A DNA stretch of 64,000 nt from Hyphomonas sp. GTDB lineage: Bacteria > Pseudomonadota > Alphaproteobacteria > Caulobacterales > Hyphomonadaceae. The translations under genes were made by a program, and so were the position numbers. The notes beneath the pieces were generated by a model. That model did not search any database, was not told the origin of the DNA, and was given only the letters and a program-made list of their open reading frames with translations. The DNA is taken from the NCBI RefSeq assembly GCF_016125515.1, contig NZ_WGLO01000009.1, positions 1 through 64,000 on the forward strand, in the 5' to 3' direction. How positions within the stretch are numbered: the first letter of the stretch is position 1; every line of letters begins with the position of its first letter. This document shows positions 18,565 through 27,367 of the stretch, piece after piece.

Positions 18565-19448
18565 TCGCGGTAGGTGGCGGTGAGCTGTTCAGCGAGGAAA
18601 TCGTAGACGCGGCGGATGCGCGGCGTGGCTTTCAGTTCGGCATGCGCGACCAGCCAGACGGGCAGGCTTCCGAGTTCGCCGGCGAGCGGAATGCGCACGA
18701 CGCGGGGATCAGCCTCGCCGATGCTGACCTGGTTGAAGCCGATGCCGTATCCGGCCACAACCATCTGCCAACAGACGACCTGGTCATCGCTGCGGAAGGC
18801 GAAGAACTCGCGGTCGACCTTCAGGCCGCCGCGCGCGAAGCCGTCGATTACGAGGGTCGAGCGGTCATAGCCGACCACGTCATGGCCGAGGATATCCTCA
18901 ATGGTTTGCGGCATGCCGCGCCGGTCGATGTAGGACCGGGCCGCGAACATGCCGATCGGCAGGTCGCCGAGCTTCTTCGCGATCACATCGGGTTGCTCCG
19001 GGCGGTACATGCGCACGGCAATATCGGCTTCGCGGCGGAGCAGGTTCTCGCTCCGGTCGGAAGAGACGAGTTCGATTTCGATGTCCGGCTCGGCGATGCG
19101 CAAGGCTGTGAGGATGTCGGGCAAGACATAGGTGGCGACGATGTTGCTGGCGGTGATCCGGACCGATCCGGCGAGCCGGTCGTCCTGTCCGGCCGCAGTG
19201 AGCGAGAGGCGTTCGGCGGCGGACGACATTTCGCGGGCATGGGCCATCAGGCGGGCGCCGGCGGGGGTCAGCTCGATCCCGGTGGAGGTGCGCTCGAACA
19301 AGCGGGCGCCGATCCTGGTTTCAAGGTCCGACACATGCCGGCTCATCGTCGGCTGGCTGGTGCCGGTGGCCCGGGCGGCTGCGGACAGCGAGCCGTGTTC
19401 GCCAACAGCGGCGAAGCTCTGGAGCAGGGCCCAGTCGAGCTGCGTCAT
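18561..19448 (-). CDS. LysR-family transcriptional regulator
   Basis: The 295-residue product has the N-terminal winged helix-turn-helix of the LysR family (LLQSFAAVGEHGSLSAAARATGTSQPTMSRHVSDLE), and a C-terminal periplasmic-binding-protein-like effector domain starting near residue 90. I chose ATG 19448 because homology starts at MTQLDWALLQ. It is divergent from the epimerase gene, the classic LysR arrangement, and two matching inverted repeats lie between them. Its 3' end overlaps the TIGR02302 gene by four bases. Confidence 0.93.
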   Translation of the reverse strand: MTQLDWALLQSFAAVGEHGSLSAAARATGTSQPTMSRHVSDLETRIGARLFERTSTGIELTPAGARLMAHAREMSSAAERLSLTAAGQDDRLAGSVRITASNIVATYVLPDILTALRIAEPDIEIELVSSDRSENLLRREADIAVRMYRPEQPDVIAKKLGDLPIGMFAARSYIDRRGMPQTIEDILGHDVVGYDRSTLVIDGFARGGLKVDREFFAFRSDDQVVCWQMVVAGYGIGFNQVSIGEADPRVVRIPLAGELGSLPVWLVAHAELKATPRIRRVYDFLAEQLTATYRD

Positions 19449-19456
19449 AACGGATA

Positions 19457-19510
19457 TCCAAAAATGGATGTCGATATACGAAAATGTGCAAGTGCTGTTC
19501 CAATAGTGGA
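19457..19510. promoter_or_regulatory. Paired LysR operator candidates
   Basis: TCCA-AAAA-TGGA (19457-19468) and TCCA-ATAG-TGGA (19499-19510) are identical half-sites with the same N4 spacing. Their centres are 42 bases apart, four helical turns. Both lie in the 101-base gap between the divergent LysR and epimerase starts. The arrangement fits recognition and activation sites of a LysR tetramer; assignment to this regulator is inference. Confidence 0.55.
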
Positions 19511-19549
19511 TACATATCTTGAGACCGTCAACCCAGGACGGAGGCCAAC

Positions 19550-20518
19550 ATGGCAAAGGACGTGATTATTCTCGGCGCAAAGGGACGGTTCGGCCGGGCG
19601 GCCGCGCAGGCCTTCCTTGCGGCGGGCTGGCGGGTGCGCGGCCTGGCGCGGGATTGGGATTCCGGTCGGATCGATCCGCGCATAGAGCGCGTGACCGCCG
19701 ATGCGTTCGATGCCGATGCGGTGAGCGCGGCAGCCGCCGGCGCGGACGTGATCGTCAATGCGCTGAACCCGGCCTACAGCAATTGGGCGCGGGACCTGCC
19801 CCGCCTCGCCGCCTCGACACTTGCCGCCGCCAAAGCGACCGGCGCGAGCGTGCTGCTGCCCGGCAATGTCTACAATTACGGGTCGGGCATGCCGCCGGTG
19901 CTGGACGAGATGACCCTGCCGCAACCGACGACGCGTAAGGGCAAACTGCGCGAAGCGATGGAGAACCTCTATGCCGAAGCGGCGGATGAAGGCGTGCAGA
20001 CGCTCATCCTGCGGGGCGGCGATTTCATCGAGCGCGAGAAGACCGGCAACTGGTTCGACACCTATATCGCCGCCAAGGCCGGGCAGGGGCGGGTGACCTA
20101 TCCCGGGCCGCTGGACCGGGTGCATGCCTGGGCCTACCTGCCGGACATGGCCCGGGCGATGGTGGGCCTCGCGGAAAAGCGGGCGCAGATCGGCCCGTTC
20201 GCCGGCTTCGGTTTCGAGGGGTTCAACCTGACAGGCCACGAGCTTGTAACCGCGATGGAGCGGGTTGCCGGGCGAGCGCTGAAGGTCGGTTCGATGCCCT
20301 GGGGTGCCATGCGCGTGGCTGGGCTGTTTGCGCCGGATATTCGGGAGGTGATGGAAATGCGCTACCTCTGGACCGTGCCGCACGCCATTGATGGCCGCAA
20401 GCTGCGGGCATTGCTGCCGGACTATCGCCCGACGCCGCTGCTCGCCGCGCTGGCCGATGCGATGCACGTTGATGTGCCCGAAGCGTCGGCGGATCCGGCG
20501 GCGGTGGCGACGTCTTGA
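19550..20518 (+). CDS. NAD-dependent epimerase/dehydratase family protein
   Basis: This 322-residue protein has an N-terminal Rossmann motif in VIILGAKGRFGRAAAQAF and the fold of atypical/extended SDRs. The glycine motif is GAKGRFG rather than the usual GATGFLG, and the typical YxxxK pair is not obvious (NVYNYGSG lies in the expected region), so catalysis may be altered. A strong GGAGG precedes ATG 19550. It is probably controlled by the divergent LysR protein. Substrate unknown. Confidence 0.8.
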   Translation: MAKDVIILGAKGRFGRAAAQAFLAAGWRVRGLARDWDSGRIDPRIERVTADAFDADAVSAAAAGADVIVNALNPAYSNWARDLPRLAASTLAAAKATGASVLLPGNVYNYGSGMPPVLDEMTLPQPTTRKGKLREAMENLYAEAADEGVQTLILRGGDFIEREKTGNWFDTYIAAKAGQGRVTYPGPLDRVHAWAYLPDMARAMVGLAEKRAQIGPFAGFGFEGFNLTGHELVTAMERVAGRALKVGSMPWGAMRVAGLFAPDIREVMEMRYLWTVPHAIDGRKLRALLPDYRPTPLLAALADAMHVDVPEASADPAAVATS

Positions 20519-20596
20519 CCGCGTGATCGCGGCGCGCCCGCTTGCAAGCTGGGCTGGAGCCTGCCTTGATGCTGCAAAACATCGGGAGGAGCCAAT

Positions 20597-21559
20597 ATGG
20601 CGCAGCGCTGGGACTACTCGAAGGGCCTCAAGGATATCGGCAACGGACTATACGCCTGGCTGCAGCCGGATGGCGGATGGGGCTGGTCGAATGCCGGGCT
20701 GATCCGCGACGGCGAGGCGTCGCTGCTTGTCGACACCTTGTTCGACATGGGCCTGACGCGCGACATGCTGGTAGCAATGGAAGATGCCTCCGGTATTCCG
20801 GCAAACCGGATCGGCACGATCGTCAACACACATGCCAATGGCGACCACTGCCATGGCAACGGATGTTGTCCGCAGGCGGAGATCATTGCCAGCGAGGCCA
20901 GCGCCAAAGAGATGGCCGAAGTGCCGCCTGCTACGCTGGCCATGTTCAAGGCGGCCGGTGCGAAGCTCGGCCCGGCGGGCGCCTATTTTGCCGACATTTT
21001 CGCGCCTTTCGATTTCGAGGATGTCGATGAGCGCATGCCGACGCGCACCTTCTCCGGCACGCTGGACCTTAAGGTGGGCGACAAGGCGGTGCAGTTGATC
21101 GAGGTCGGGCCCGCGCATACCGGCGGGGATGTGCTGGTGCATGTGCCGGGCGACCGGGCGGTGTTCACGGGCGACATCCTGTTCATCGACGGCACGCCGC
21201 TGATGTGGGCGGGGCCAGTGCGCAACTGGATCGGCGCCTGCGAAAAGATCATCGCCATGGATGTGGACGTGATCGTGCCCGGGCATGGTCCGATCACGGA
21301 CAAGGCGGGCGTGCAGCGTGTGGCCGACTATCTCGCCTTTGTCGACCGCGAGGCGCGCAAGCGCTTTGATGCGGGCCTGCCGGTGCGTGAGGCGGCGCTG
21401 GACATTGCGCTGGGCGATTATGCCAGCTGGGGCGACGCCGAACGGATCGCCGTCAACGTCGACAGTCTGTACCGGGAGTATCGCGGCGACGGCAAGGTGA
21501 CGCCGGTGATCGAGCTGTTCGGCCTGATGGCGGAGCTGCGCGACGCGCTGCGGCGCTAG
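20597..21559 (+). CDS. MBL-fold metallo-hydrolase
   Basis: This 320-residue protein has the metallo-beta-lactamase fold. The metal-binding motif reads NTHANGDHCHGN, so the second histidine of HxHxDH is replaced by Asn; later ligands are seen in GPAHTGGDV, FTGDILFIDG and VPGHGP. The same TH.NGDH form is known in a branch of MBL hydrolases. GGGAGG lies upstream of ATG 20597. It starts 78 bases after the epimerase gene and may share its transcript. Its end overlaps the convergent adenosyltransferase gene by four bases. Confidence 0.85.
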   Translation: MAQRWDYSKGLKDIGNGLYAWLQPDGGWGWSNAGLIRDGEASLLVDTLFDMGLTRDMLVAMEDASGIPANRIGTIVNTHANGDHCHGNGCCPQAEIIASEASAKEMAEVPPATLAMFKAAGAKLGPAGAYFADIFAPFDFEDVDERMPTRTFSGTLDLKVGDKAVQLIEVGPAHTGGDVLVHVPGDRAVFTGDILFIDGTPLMWAGPVRNWIGACEKIIAMDVDVIVPGHGPITDKAGVQRVADYLAFVDREARKRFDAGLPVREAALDIALGDYASWGDAERIAVNVDSLYREYRGDGKVTPVIELFGLMAELRDALRR

Positions 21560-22128
21560 CGGTTCGCGCCCGGCACCCATTTGATGTCGTCGGCGCCGTC
21601 CTTGTTGGCGGCGCGGCCGGCCACGAACAGCCAGTCTGACAGGCGGTTGATGAAGGCGAGGGCGGGCGCACCGACCGGCTCTTCCGGTATTGCGGCGAGT
21701 TCGGCCATCTGCCGCTCGGCTCGCCGGCAGAGGGTGCGGGCGACATGCAGGTGTGCGGACAGCGGTGAGCCGCCGGGCAGGATGAAACTGTCGAGCGGCG
21801 GGATGACCGCATTCATCGTGTCGATCTCGGTTTCAAGGCGCGTCACCTGCGCCTCGACGATCCGCAGCGGGGTCCATTCGAGCACCCGTCCGCGGTCGGG
21901 CGTGGCCAGGTCTGCGCCGAGGTCAAACAGATCATTCTGGATGCGGCGGAGGGCGGTCAGCATGTCGCCTTTCGCTTCCAGCGCCGCGACGCCGAGCGCC
22001 GCGTTCAGTTCATCCACCGTGCCATAGGCGGCGACGCGGGGGTGCCATTTGGGCACGGTCTCGCCGGTGGAGAGGCGGGTTTCGCCCTTGTCGCCCGTGC
22101 GGGTGTAGATTTTGTCGAGCTTGACCAT
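21556..22128 (-). CDS. Cob(I)alamin adenosyltransferase, PduO type
   Basis: This 190-residue enzyme transfers adenosine from ATP to cob(I)alamin, making adenosylcobalamin for methylmalonyl-CoA mutase or similar enzymes. The ATP-binding N-terminus reads IYTRTGDKGETRLSTGE, and the active-site motifs VDELNAALG and RTLCRRAERQ are present. It follows the HIG1-like gene by two bases on the same strand. In other alphaproteobacteria this pair often precedes etfBA, which in this window is 12 kb away. Confidence 0.93.
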   Translation of the reverse strand: MVKLDKIYTRTGDKGETRLSTGETVPKWHPRVAAYGTVDELNAALGVAALEAKGDMLTALRRIQNDLFDLGADLATPDRGRVLEWTPLRIVEAQVTRLETEIDTMNAVIPPLDSFILPGGSPLSAHLHVARTLCRRAERQMAELAAIPEEPVGAPALAFINRLSDWLFVAGRAANKDGADDIKWVPGANR

Positions 22129-22130
22129 GC

Positions 22131-22343
22131 CTACCCGCCGAACTTGACGGCGCCGGCCGCGATGCCGATGACGACGAGCAGCAGGATCGCGACAGCCTGG
22201 AAGATGACGCGCAGGCGCATCAGCTTGTTGGACCGGCTGGGCTGGTTTTCATCCTGGCGCACAAGGTTGATGATGCCGAGCGCCAGAACCACGACGAGGC
22301 CCCCCATCACGACGTAGAGGCCGATGCCCAGGATGTTTTGCAT
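22131..22343 (-). CDS. HIG1-like twin-transmembrane protein
   Basis: This is a 70-residue protein with two hydrophobic helices (about residues 5-24 and 47-66) joined by a basic loop QDENQPSRSNKLMRLRVIFQA, the pattern of HIG1-domain proteins. Mitochondrial relatives associate with cytochrome oxidase supercomplexes; the bacterial role is not established. It is translated with the downstream cobalamin adenosyltransferase gene. Confidence 0.8.
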   Translation of the reverse strand: MQNILGIGLYVVMGGLVVVLALGIINLVRQDENQPSRSNKLMRLRVIFQAVAILLLVVIGIAAGAVKFGG

Positions 22344-22432
22344 GGAGGTTTGCCTTTTCGCGTTCAGGTTCAGACTAACATAGACCGGGCGGGCCGGCGC
22401 GGCGCTGCTGCATGCCGTCGCGGTGAACGCGT

Positions 22433-22741
22433 CTAATTGTCATTCTCGAGCCGGGCGGCGAGGGCTTCGACCTTTCCGGCCATCTGGATCAGCAGCTCGA
22501 CTGCGCGGGCTTCGGTGTCCGGACGGGCAGAGACGCCGCGCCGGACGCTGTCGAGTTCGTCCATCAGGGCGAGGGCGGTGATCAGCAACAGGCGCTCGTC
22601 GCCGATATCGCCCACGGCATCGGAAATCTGGCGGACCCTGGTGTCGAGCTGTTCGGCGAGGCGCTGGACCCGCATTTCCTGCCCGGGCGCGCAGGCAATC
22701 GAGAAGGTGCGGCCGCGGAGGGTGATGTCGGCCTTGGCCAT
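22433..22741 (-). CDS. zapA: Cell division protein ZapA
   Basis: ZapA binds and bundles FtsZ at the division ring. The 102-residue product has the globular N-terminal domain (ADITLRGRTFSIACAPG) followed by the predicted long helix/coiled coil that drives tetramer formation (RLAEQLDTRVRQISDAVGDIGDE split across residues 25-47, then ALALMDELDSVRR). Length and domain order fit the family. It starts directly after the stop of the DUF4164 gene on the same strand. Confidence 0.9.
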   Translation of the reverse strand: MAKADITLRGRTFSIACAPGQEMRVQRLAEQLDTRVRQISDAVGDIGDERLLLITALALMDELDSVRRGVSARPDTEARAVELLIQMAGKVEALAARLENDN

Positions 22742-23014
22742 CTACTCGCCCTCGCTGCCGAGGGCCGCGCGAACTTCCGCAATGGCGGAGCCGAGGGCCA
22801 TACTCGCCTCATCGGCGAGTGACTGGAGCTCTTTTTCGCGTGCCAAGGATTGATCGAGCTCCTCGGCGAGCCGGGCCCGGTCGGTCACAAGGGCGGCGAT
22901 CTCGGCCCGTAGGGCCACCGGATTGCCGGATCGCAGCAAATGCGATTCCAGCGCAGCCTCCAGGCGCTGGAGGGCGGCATCGAGTCGGGCGGCGGCCGGG
23001 TCGAGGTCTGACAT
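22742..23014 (-). CDS. DUF4164-like coiled-coil protein
   Basis: This 90-residue, largely helical protein is rich in Ala, Leu, Glu and Arg with heptad-like spacing, for example RLDAALQRLEAALESHL. It matches the small coiled-coil proteins annotated DUF4164 that sit beside zapA in many alphaproteobacteria. Adjacency to zapA without a spacer suggests a cell-division role, which is inference. It is divergent from tkt. Confidence 0.75.
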   Translation of the reverse strand: MSDLDPAAARLDAALQRLEAALESHLLRSGNPVALRAEIAALVTDRARLAEELDQSLAREKELQSLADEASMALGSAIAEVRAALGSEGE

Positions 23015-23119
23015 GTCTTTCTTGGACTAACGGCAATGCTGCCCGGCGCCAAGCGCCTTGACGGTGCGGCGAGAGTCTGGCCTAGCACGAAGCGCGAAAA
23101 ACTCCGGGAGACCAGCAGA

Positions 23120-25090
23120 ATGGCTGTCACTAATCGCGACATGGCAAATGCCGTGCGGGCGCTGTCCATGGACGCCGTCGAAGCTGCAAAATCGGGCCAT
23201 GTCGGCCTGCCTCTGGGCATGGCGGACGCCGCAACGGTGCTGTTCCGCAAATTCCTGAAGTTCGATCCGAAAGATCCGGCCTGGCCGGACCGAGACCGTT
23301 TCGTGCTGTCGGCGGGTCACGGGTCGATGCTGATCTATTCGTTGCTGCACCTGACCGGCTACAAATCGGTCTCGCGCGACGATATCCGCAATTTCCGCCA
23401 GCTGGGCGCAAAGACGCCGGGGCATCCCGAGAATTTCGTGACCGCCGGTGTCGAGACGACGACCGGGCCGCTGGGGCAGGGCATTGCCACGGCCGTTGGC
23501 ATGGCGATGGCCGAGCGCCACCTCAATGCACGGTTCGGCGACGATCTGGTCGATCACCGCACCTGGGTAATCGCGGGCGATGGCTGCCTGATGGAAGGCG
23601 TGAGCCAGGAGGCGATCACGCTGGCCGGGCACCTGAAGCTGAACAAACTGATCGTGCTGTTCGACGACAATGCGGTGACCATCGACGGGTCGACCGACCT
23701 GTCCGATTCGACCGATCAATGCATGCGCTTCGAGGCTTCAGGCTGGGTGACGCGCCGTGTGAGCGGACATGACGAGAAAGACGTGGCCGACGCGCTTAAA
23801 TGGGCGACGAAGCAGAAGAAGCCGGTTTTCCTGGCGGTGAAAACGATCATCGGTTTCGGAGCGCCGAAACTGGCCGGGACCGGCAAGGCCCATGGCGGCC
23901 CGTATGGCGCCGAGGAGATTGCCGGCATTCGTGAGACGCTCGGTTGGCCTCACGCGCCGTTCGAAGTGCCCGAGGCCATCGAGAAAGCCTGGGAGAAGGC
24001 GGGCGAGCGCAGCCGCGAGGACCACGCGGCCTGGAAGAAACGCCTGGCCGCCAGCCCGCACAAGGGCGAGTTCAATGCCGCGATTGCCGGCCGCCTGCCG
24101 AAGAATCTCGCCAAGGCCGTGGCCAAGCACAAGAAGGCCGTCGTTGAAGGCGGCGCCTCCAAGGCTACGCGCGTGTGGAGCGGCGAAGCGCTTGAAGTGA
24201 TCACGCACCTGGTGCCGGAAATGGTTGGCGGTTCGGCCGACCTGTCAGGTTCGAACAATACCAAGACCAGCTCCACGGCGCCGATGACGCCGAAGAGCTG
24301 GGACGGGCGCTATATCCATTACGGCGTGCGCGAGCATGCGATGGCGGCGGCGATGAACGGCATGGCGCTGCATGGCGGCATCATTCCGTATTCGGGCACG
24401 TTCCTCGTGTTCGCCGATTACAGCCGCGCTGCGATCCGGCTCGGCGCGCTGATGGGTCTGCGTGTGGTGCACGTGATGACCCACGACTCGATCGGGCTGG
24501 GCGAAGACGGGCCAACCCACCAGCCGGTGGAACAGATCGCGTCGCTGCGCGCGATGCCGGACATGCTGGTGTTCCGCCCCGCCGATGGTGTGGAGACGGC
24601 CGAGTGCTGGGAACTGGCGCTGGCGCGTCAGGAGGGGCCATCCACGATGGCGCTGACCCGCCAGAATGTGACGCCGGCCCGCAAGACGCATACGGACGAA
24701 AACCTCTCCGCCAAGGGAGCCTATGTCCTCTCACCGGCAAAGGGCAAGGAGCGCGGCGTGCTGATCGCGACGGGCTCGGAAGTTGAGATCGCGCTGAAGG
24801 CACAGGCGCTGCTGGCAGCAGAAGGGATCGGCGTGCGCGTCGTGTCGATGCCGTCGATGGAACTGTTCGGCCAGCAGGATGCGGCCTACCAGCAGACGAC
24901 GCTGGGCAAGGGCTTACCCAAGGTTGCCGTCGAAGCCGGTGTCCGGTTTGGATGGGATCGCTGGATCGGTGCCGAGGGCGGTTTTGTCGGCATGGGCAGC
25001 TTCGGCGCGAGCGCGCCTTACCAGCAGCTCTACAAGCATTTCGGCATCACGGCGGAAGCCGTCGCCGAGAGCCTCAAGGCGCGGATCTAG
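23120..25090 (+). CDS. tkt: Transketolase
   Basis: Transketolase moves two-carbon units between sugar phosphates in the pentose phosphate pathway using thiamine diphosphate. The 656-residue product begins MAVTNRDMANAVRALSMDAV. The ThDP/Mg motif GDGCLMEGVSQEA and the substrate histidine in SAGHGSMLIY are present, and the pyrimidine domain has GGSADLSGSN and YGVREHAM. I chose ATG 23120, since the upstream in-frame extension is not homologous. Its last four bases overlap the convergent citrate-synthase-like gene. Confidence 0.97.
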   Translation: MAVTNRDMANAVRALSMDAVEAAKSGHVGLPLGMADAATVLFRKFLKFDPKDPAWPDRDRFVLSAGHGSMLIYSLLHLTGYKSVSRDDIRNFRQLGAKTPGHPENFVTAGVETTTGPLGQGIATAVGMAMAERHLNARFGDDLVDHRTWVIAGDGCLMEGVSQEAITLAGHLKLNKLIVLFDDNAVTIDGSTDLSDSTDQCMRFEASGWVTRRVSGHDEKDVADALKWATKQKKPVFLAVKTIIGFGAPKLAGTGKAHGGPYGAEEIAGIRETLGWPHAPFEVPEAIEKAWEKAGERSREDHAAWKKRLAASPHKGEFNAAIAGRLPKNLAKAVAKHKKAVVEGGASKATRVWSGEALEVITHLVPEMVGGSADLSGSNNTKTSSTAPMTPKSWDGRYIHYGVREHAMAAAMNGMALHGGIIPYSGTFLVFADYSRAAIRLGALMGLRVVHVMTHDSIGLGEDGPTHQPVEQIASLRAMPDMLVFRPADGVETAECWELALARQEGPSTMALTRQNVTPARKTHTDENLSAKGAYVLSPAKGKERGVLIATGSEVEIALKAQALLAAEGIGVRVVSMPSMELFGQQDAAYQQTTLGKGLPKVAVEAGVRFGWDRWIGAEGGFVGMGSFGASAPYQQLYKHFGITAEAVAESLKARI

Positions 25091-26217
25091 ACGCCGACAT
25101 AGTTCGCACGCGGACGGATGGGGCGCGCGCTGGCGCGTTGCTCCATGGCGTGTGCGATCCAGCCGGCCATGCGTCCGCTGGCAAAGATCAGGAATGGCGC
25201 GTCGTCCGGAAGGGAAAGCTGCACGCTGAGCGCGGCGAGCGCCATGTCGATGTTCGCCGCTTCGCCTGAGGCTTCCTCTGCAGCGCGTACGGCGCGCTTG
25301 AGGTCTGCGGCCGGCTTCATCCAGCGCAGGAGCGCGGCGGCGCGCGGATCGCCGGCCGGATACAGCGTGTGTCCGATGGCGGGAATGCGCTCGCCGCGTG
25401 CGGCGATGCGGGCGAGGGCGGCGGCCGGGTCATCGTCCATTGCGGCGCGAAGGTAAGTTAGCGCGCGGGCGGAGGCCTCACCGTGCAACGGGCCAGTCAG
25501 CGTGGCGCAGCCGGCGAGCGCGCAGGCCGCGAGCGGCGCGCCGGTGGAGGCCGCGACCCGCGCGGCGAAGGTGGACGGGTTTAGTTCATGGTCGGCCACG
25601 AGCACCAAAGCCCGGCGCACCAGATCCGTGCCGCCCGGCGTGAGGCCCCAATGGCGGCCGAGACGCTGGTGGAAGAAGCCGCGCCCTCCGGCACCCGTAA
25701 TCGCTGCGCCGAAGCCGGCCAGGAGGTCGCTGCCTTCGGCGGCGAGGGCTGCAGCGCCCCGCGCAAAGCTCGGCGCATCGGAAGCGGCGTGTGAGGCGAG
25801 GTAGGCGAGTGCACGCATCTTGCCGGAGTCGCCATCCGGCACGCTGGACACGGCACGCGGCGGGGGCAGCGCGCGGGCATTCCAGAGAAGGGCGGCAGCC
25901 TCTTCGAGTGTGGCATCGGCGGCGAGACGTACCGCATCCTTGCCGCGATAGATCAGCTTTCCGCCCTGCACCGTGGTTATGGCTGTTTCCATCACCGGTT
26001 CGCCCCAGGCGATGGCAGCGCGGGCAATCGCCTGCCTCCCGCGCCCGCTGCGGCGGCGTTTGACAAGGGCAGCAATATCCGCAGCGGCATAGAGGCTGGC
26101 GCGCGGATCGTCCGCGTCCGGCTTCGAGGCGATCAGGCCCCGGCTGACATAGGCGTACAGTGTCTGGGGTTTCACGCCCAGTTCTTCCAATGCCTCTGAG
26201 CGTCCGATCCACATCAT
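25087..26217 (-). CDS. Citrate synthase paralog with N-terminal helix-turn-helix
   Basis: This 376-residue protein joins a MerR/HTH_17-like DNA-binding domain (MMWIGRSEALEELGVKPQT..., residues 1-50) to a citrate synthase fold. The citrate synthase motifs are HELNPSTFAARV, the substrate histidine region GPLHGEA, AIGHTLYP and NIDMAL, the last probably supplying the catalytic Asp. It could be an active enzyme, a metabolite-sensing regulator, or both. Its start codon lies inside tandem TATATTGAT repeats and it is divergent from a second paralog, which suggests it controls both genes. Confidence 0.85.
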   Translation of the reverse strand: MMWIGRSEALEELGVKPQTLYAYVSRGLIASKPDADDPRASLYAAADIAALVKRRRSGRGRQAIARAAIAWGEPVMETAITTVQGGKLIYRGKDAVRLAADATLEEAAALLWNARALPPPRAVSSVPDGDSGKMRALAYLASHAASDAPSFARGAAALAAEGSDLLAGFGAAITGAGGRGFFHQRLGRHWGLTPGGTDLVRRALVLVADHELNPSTFAARVAASTGAPLAACALAGCATLTGPLHGEASARALTYLRAAMDDDPAAALARIAARGERIPAIGHTLYPAGDPRAAALLRWMKPAADLKRAVRAAEEASGEAANIDMALAALSVQLSLPDDAPFLIFASGRMAGWIAHAMEQRASARPIRPRANYVGV

Positions 26218-26250
26218 ATATTGATTATATTGATCAAGATTGACGTTGAC
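26217..26250. promoter_or_regulatory. Tandem repeats between two citrate synthase genes
   Basis: TATATTGAT occurs twice back to back (26217-26225, 26226-26234), and further TTGA units follow at 26240 and 26247. The second copy runs into the 8-bp palindrome TTGATCAA (26230-26237). This AT-rich block lies in the gap between the divergent starts and touches the start codon of the HTH-citrate synthase. A binding site for that protein's HTH domain is a reasonable inference. Confidence 0.45.
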
Positions 26251-26292
26251 CAGCCCCTGCGCGACATACGGCTCAAGAAAAGGAGACCGAAC

Positions 26293-27360
26293 ATGGATAC
26301 CGGGCTTGAAAATGTCGTTGCTGCAGAAACGGTCCTTTCGGACGTAGACGGACAGAATGGACGTCTTGTGATCCGTGGCTGGCCGGTAGAAATGCTAGCC
26401 GCGTCGATGGCGTTCGAGGATGGGGCGCACCTCTTGTGGCAGGGCATGTTCGATACGCTGCCGGATGTTCGTGCGCTGGGCGCCCGTATCGGCGCGGCGC
26501 GGGCGGACGTGTTCGCGCATGTGGCCGAGATTCCGGACGGTCTGGATGTGATTTCCTTCCTGCGGGTGGGCTGGGCCATGCTGCCGGACGACGAAAGCCT
26601 TGACGCGGCGATCCGACTTTCGGCTGCAGGCGCCGTGTTCACCGCAGCCGCCATCCGCCGGGCAAGAGGCGAAGCGCCGATTGCGCCCGATCCGGATCTG
26701 TCACACGCAGCCGACTTTCTCCGTATGCTGACCGGACGGGTGCCCGATCAGGCCGAAGCCCGGGCGCTCGACGCCTATCTTGTCACGGTGTGCGACCATG
26801 GCCTGAACGCCTCGACCTTTGCAGCGCGCGTGGTGGCCTCGACGCGGGCCGGCCTGGTCTCGGCTGCGGTTGCGGGCCTGTCGGCCCTCAAGGGGCCGCT
26901 GCATGGCGGCGCCCCCGGGCCGGTGCTCGACATGATCGATGACATCGGTGCGCCGGAAAATGCCGAAGCCTGGATCGACGGGGCGCTGGGACGGGGCGAG
27001 CGGCTGATGGGGTTCGGTCACCGCGTCTACCGCGTGCGCGATCCGCGCGCCGACGCGCTCAAGGCGGCCGTCGCACGCCTGCCGGGCACATCAGGCCGCA
27101 TCCGGTTTGCGGAACATATCGAACGCGCGGTGCTCGGACGGCTCGCGAAGAAATACCCGCAGCGCAAGCTCGAGACGAATGTGGAGTTCTACACTGCATT
27201 GCTGCTGGAAGCTCTCGGCCTGGCGCGCGATGCGTTTACGCCGGTATTCGCCTGTGGCCGTGTGCTGGGCTGGACGGCGCATGCGCGCGAGCAGATCGGG
27301 GAAGGGCGGCTCGTGCGGCCGCGCTCGGTCTATCGAGGCCCGGTGCCTGTGCCGGCCTGA
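26293..27360 (+). CDS. Citrate synthase / 2-methylcitrate synthase paralog
   Basis: This 355-residue citrate synthase family protein has DHGLNASTFAARVVAST, PLHGGAP (oxaloacetate-binding His) and MGFGHRVYRVRDPRA (second catalytic His). The third catalytic position reads ETNVEFYT, with Glu298 where classical enzymes have Asp in NVDFYSG; I recall the same Glu in the citrate synthase 2 branch. AAAAGGAGA precedes ATG 26293. Whether it uses acetyl-CoA or propionyl-CoA cannot be told. It is paired with the divergent HTH-fused paralog. Confidence 0.85.
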   Translation: MDTGLENVVAAETVLSDVDGQNGRLVIRGWPVEMLAASMAFEDGAHLLWQGMFDTLPDVRALGARIGAARADVFAHVAEIPDGLDVISFLRVGWAMLPDDESLDAAIRLSAAGAVFTAAAIRRARGEAPIAPDPDLSHAADFLRMLTGRVPDQAEARALDAYLVTVCDHGLNASTFAARVVASTRAGLVSAAVAGLSALKGPLHGGAPGPVLDMIDDIGAPENAEAWIDGALGRGERLMGFGHRVYRVRDPRADALKAAVARLPGTSGRIRFAEHIERAVLGRLAKKYPQRKLETNVEFYTALLLEALGLARDAFTPVFACGRVLGWTAHAREQIGEGRLVRPRSVYRGPVPVPA

Positions 27361-27367
27361 GGCCGGC

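Noticed and set aside
18642-19565. Long plus-strand frame opposite the LysR gene
   Set aside because: The minus strand gives a complete LysR protein with correct domains; the plus frame is low-complexity Gly/Ala/Arg/Asp and has no homology visible to me.
22344-22432. Possible 6S RNA next to zapA, as in other alphaproteobacteria
   Set aside because: Only 89 bases are available and no long hairpin with a central bubble can be drawn; 6S RNA needs about 160 bases.
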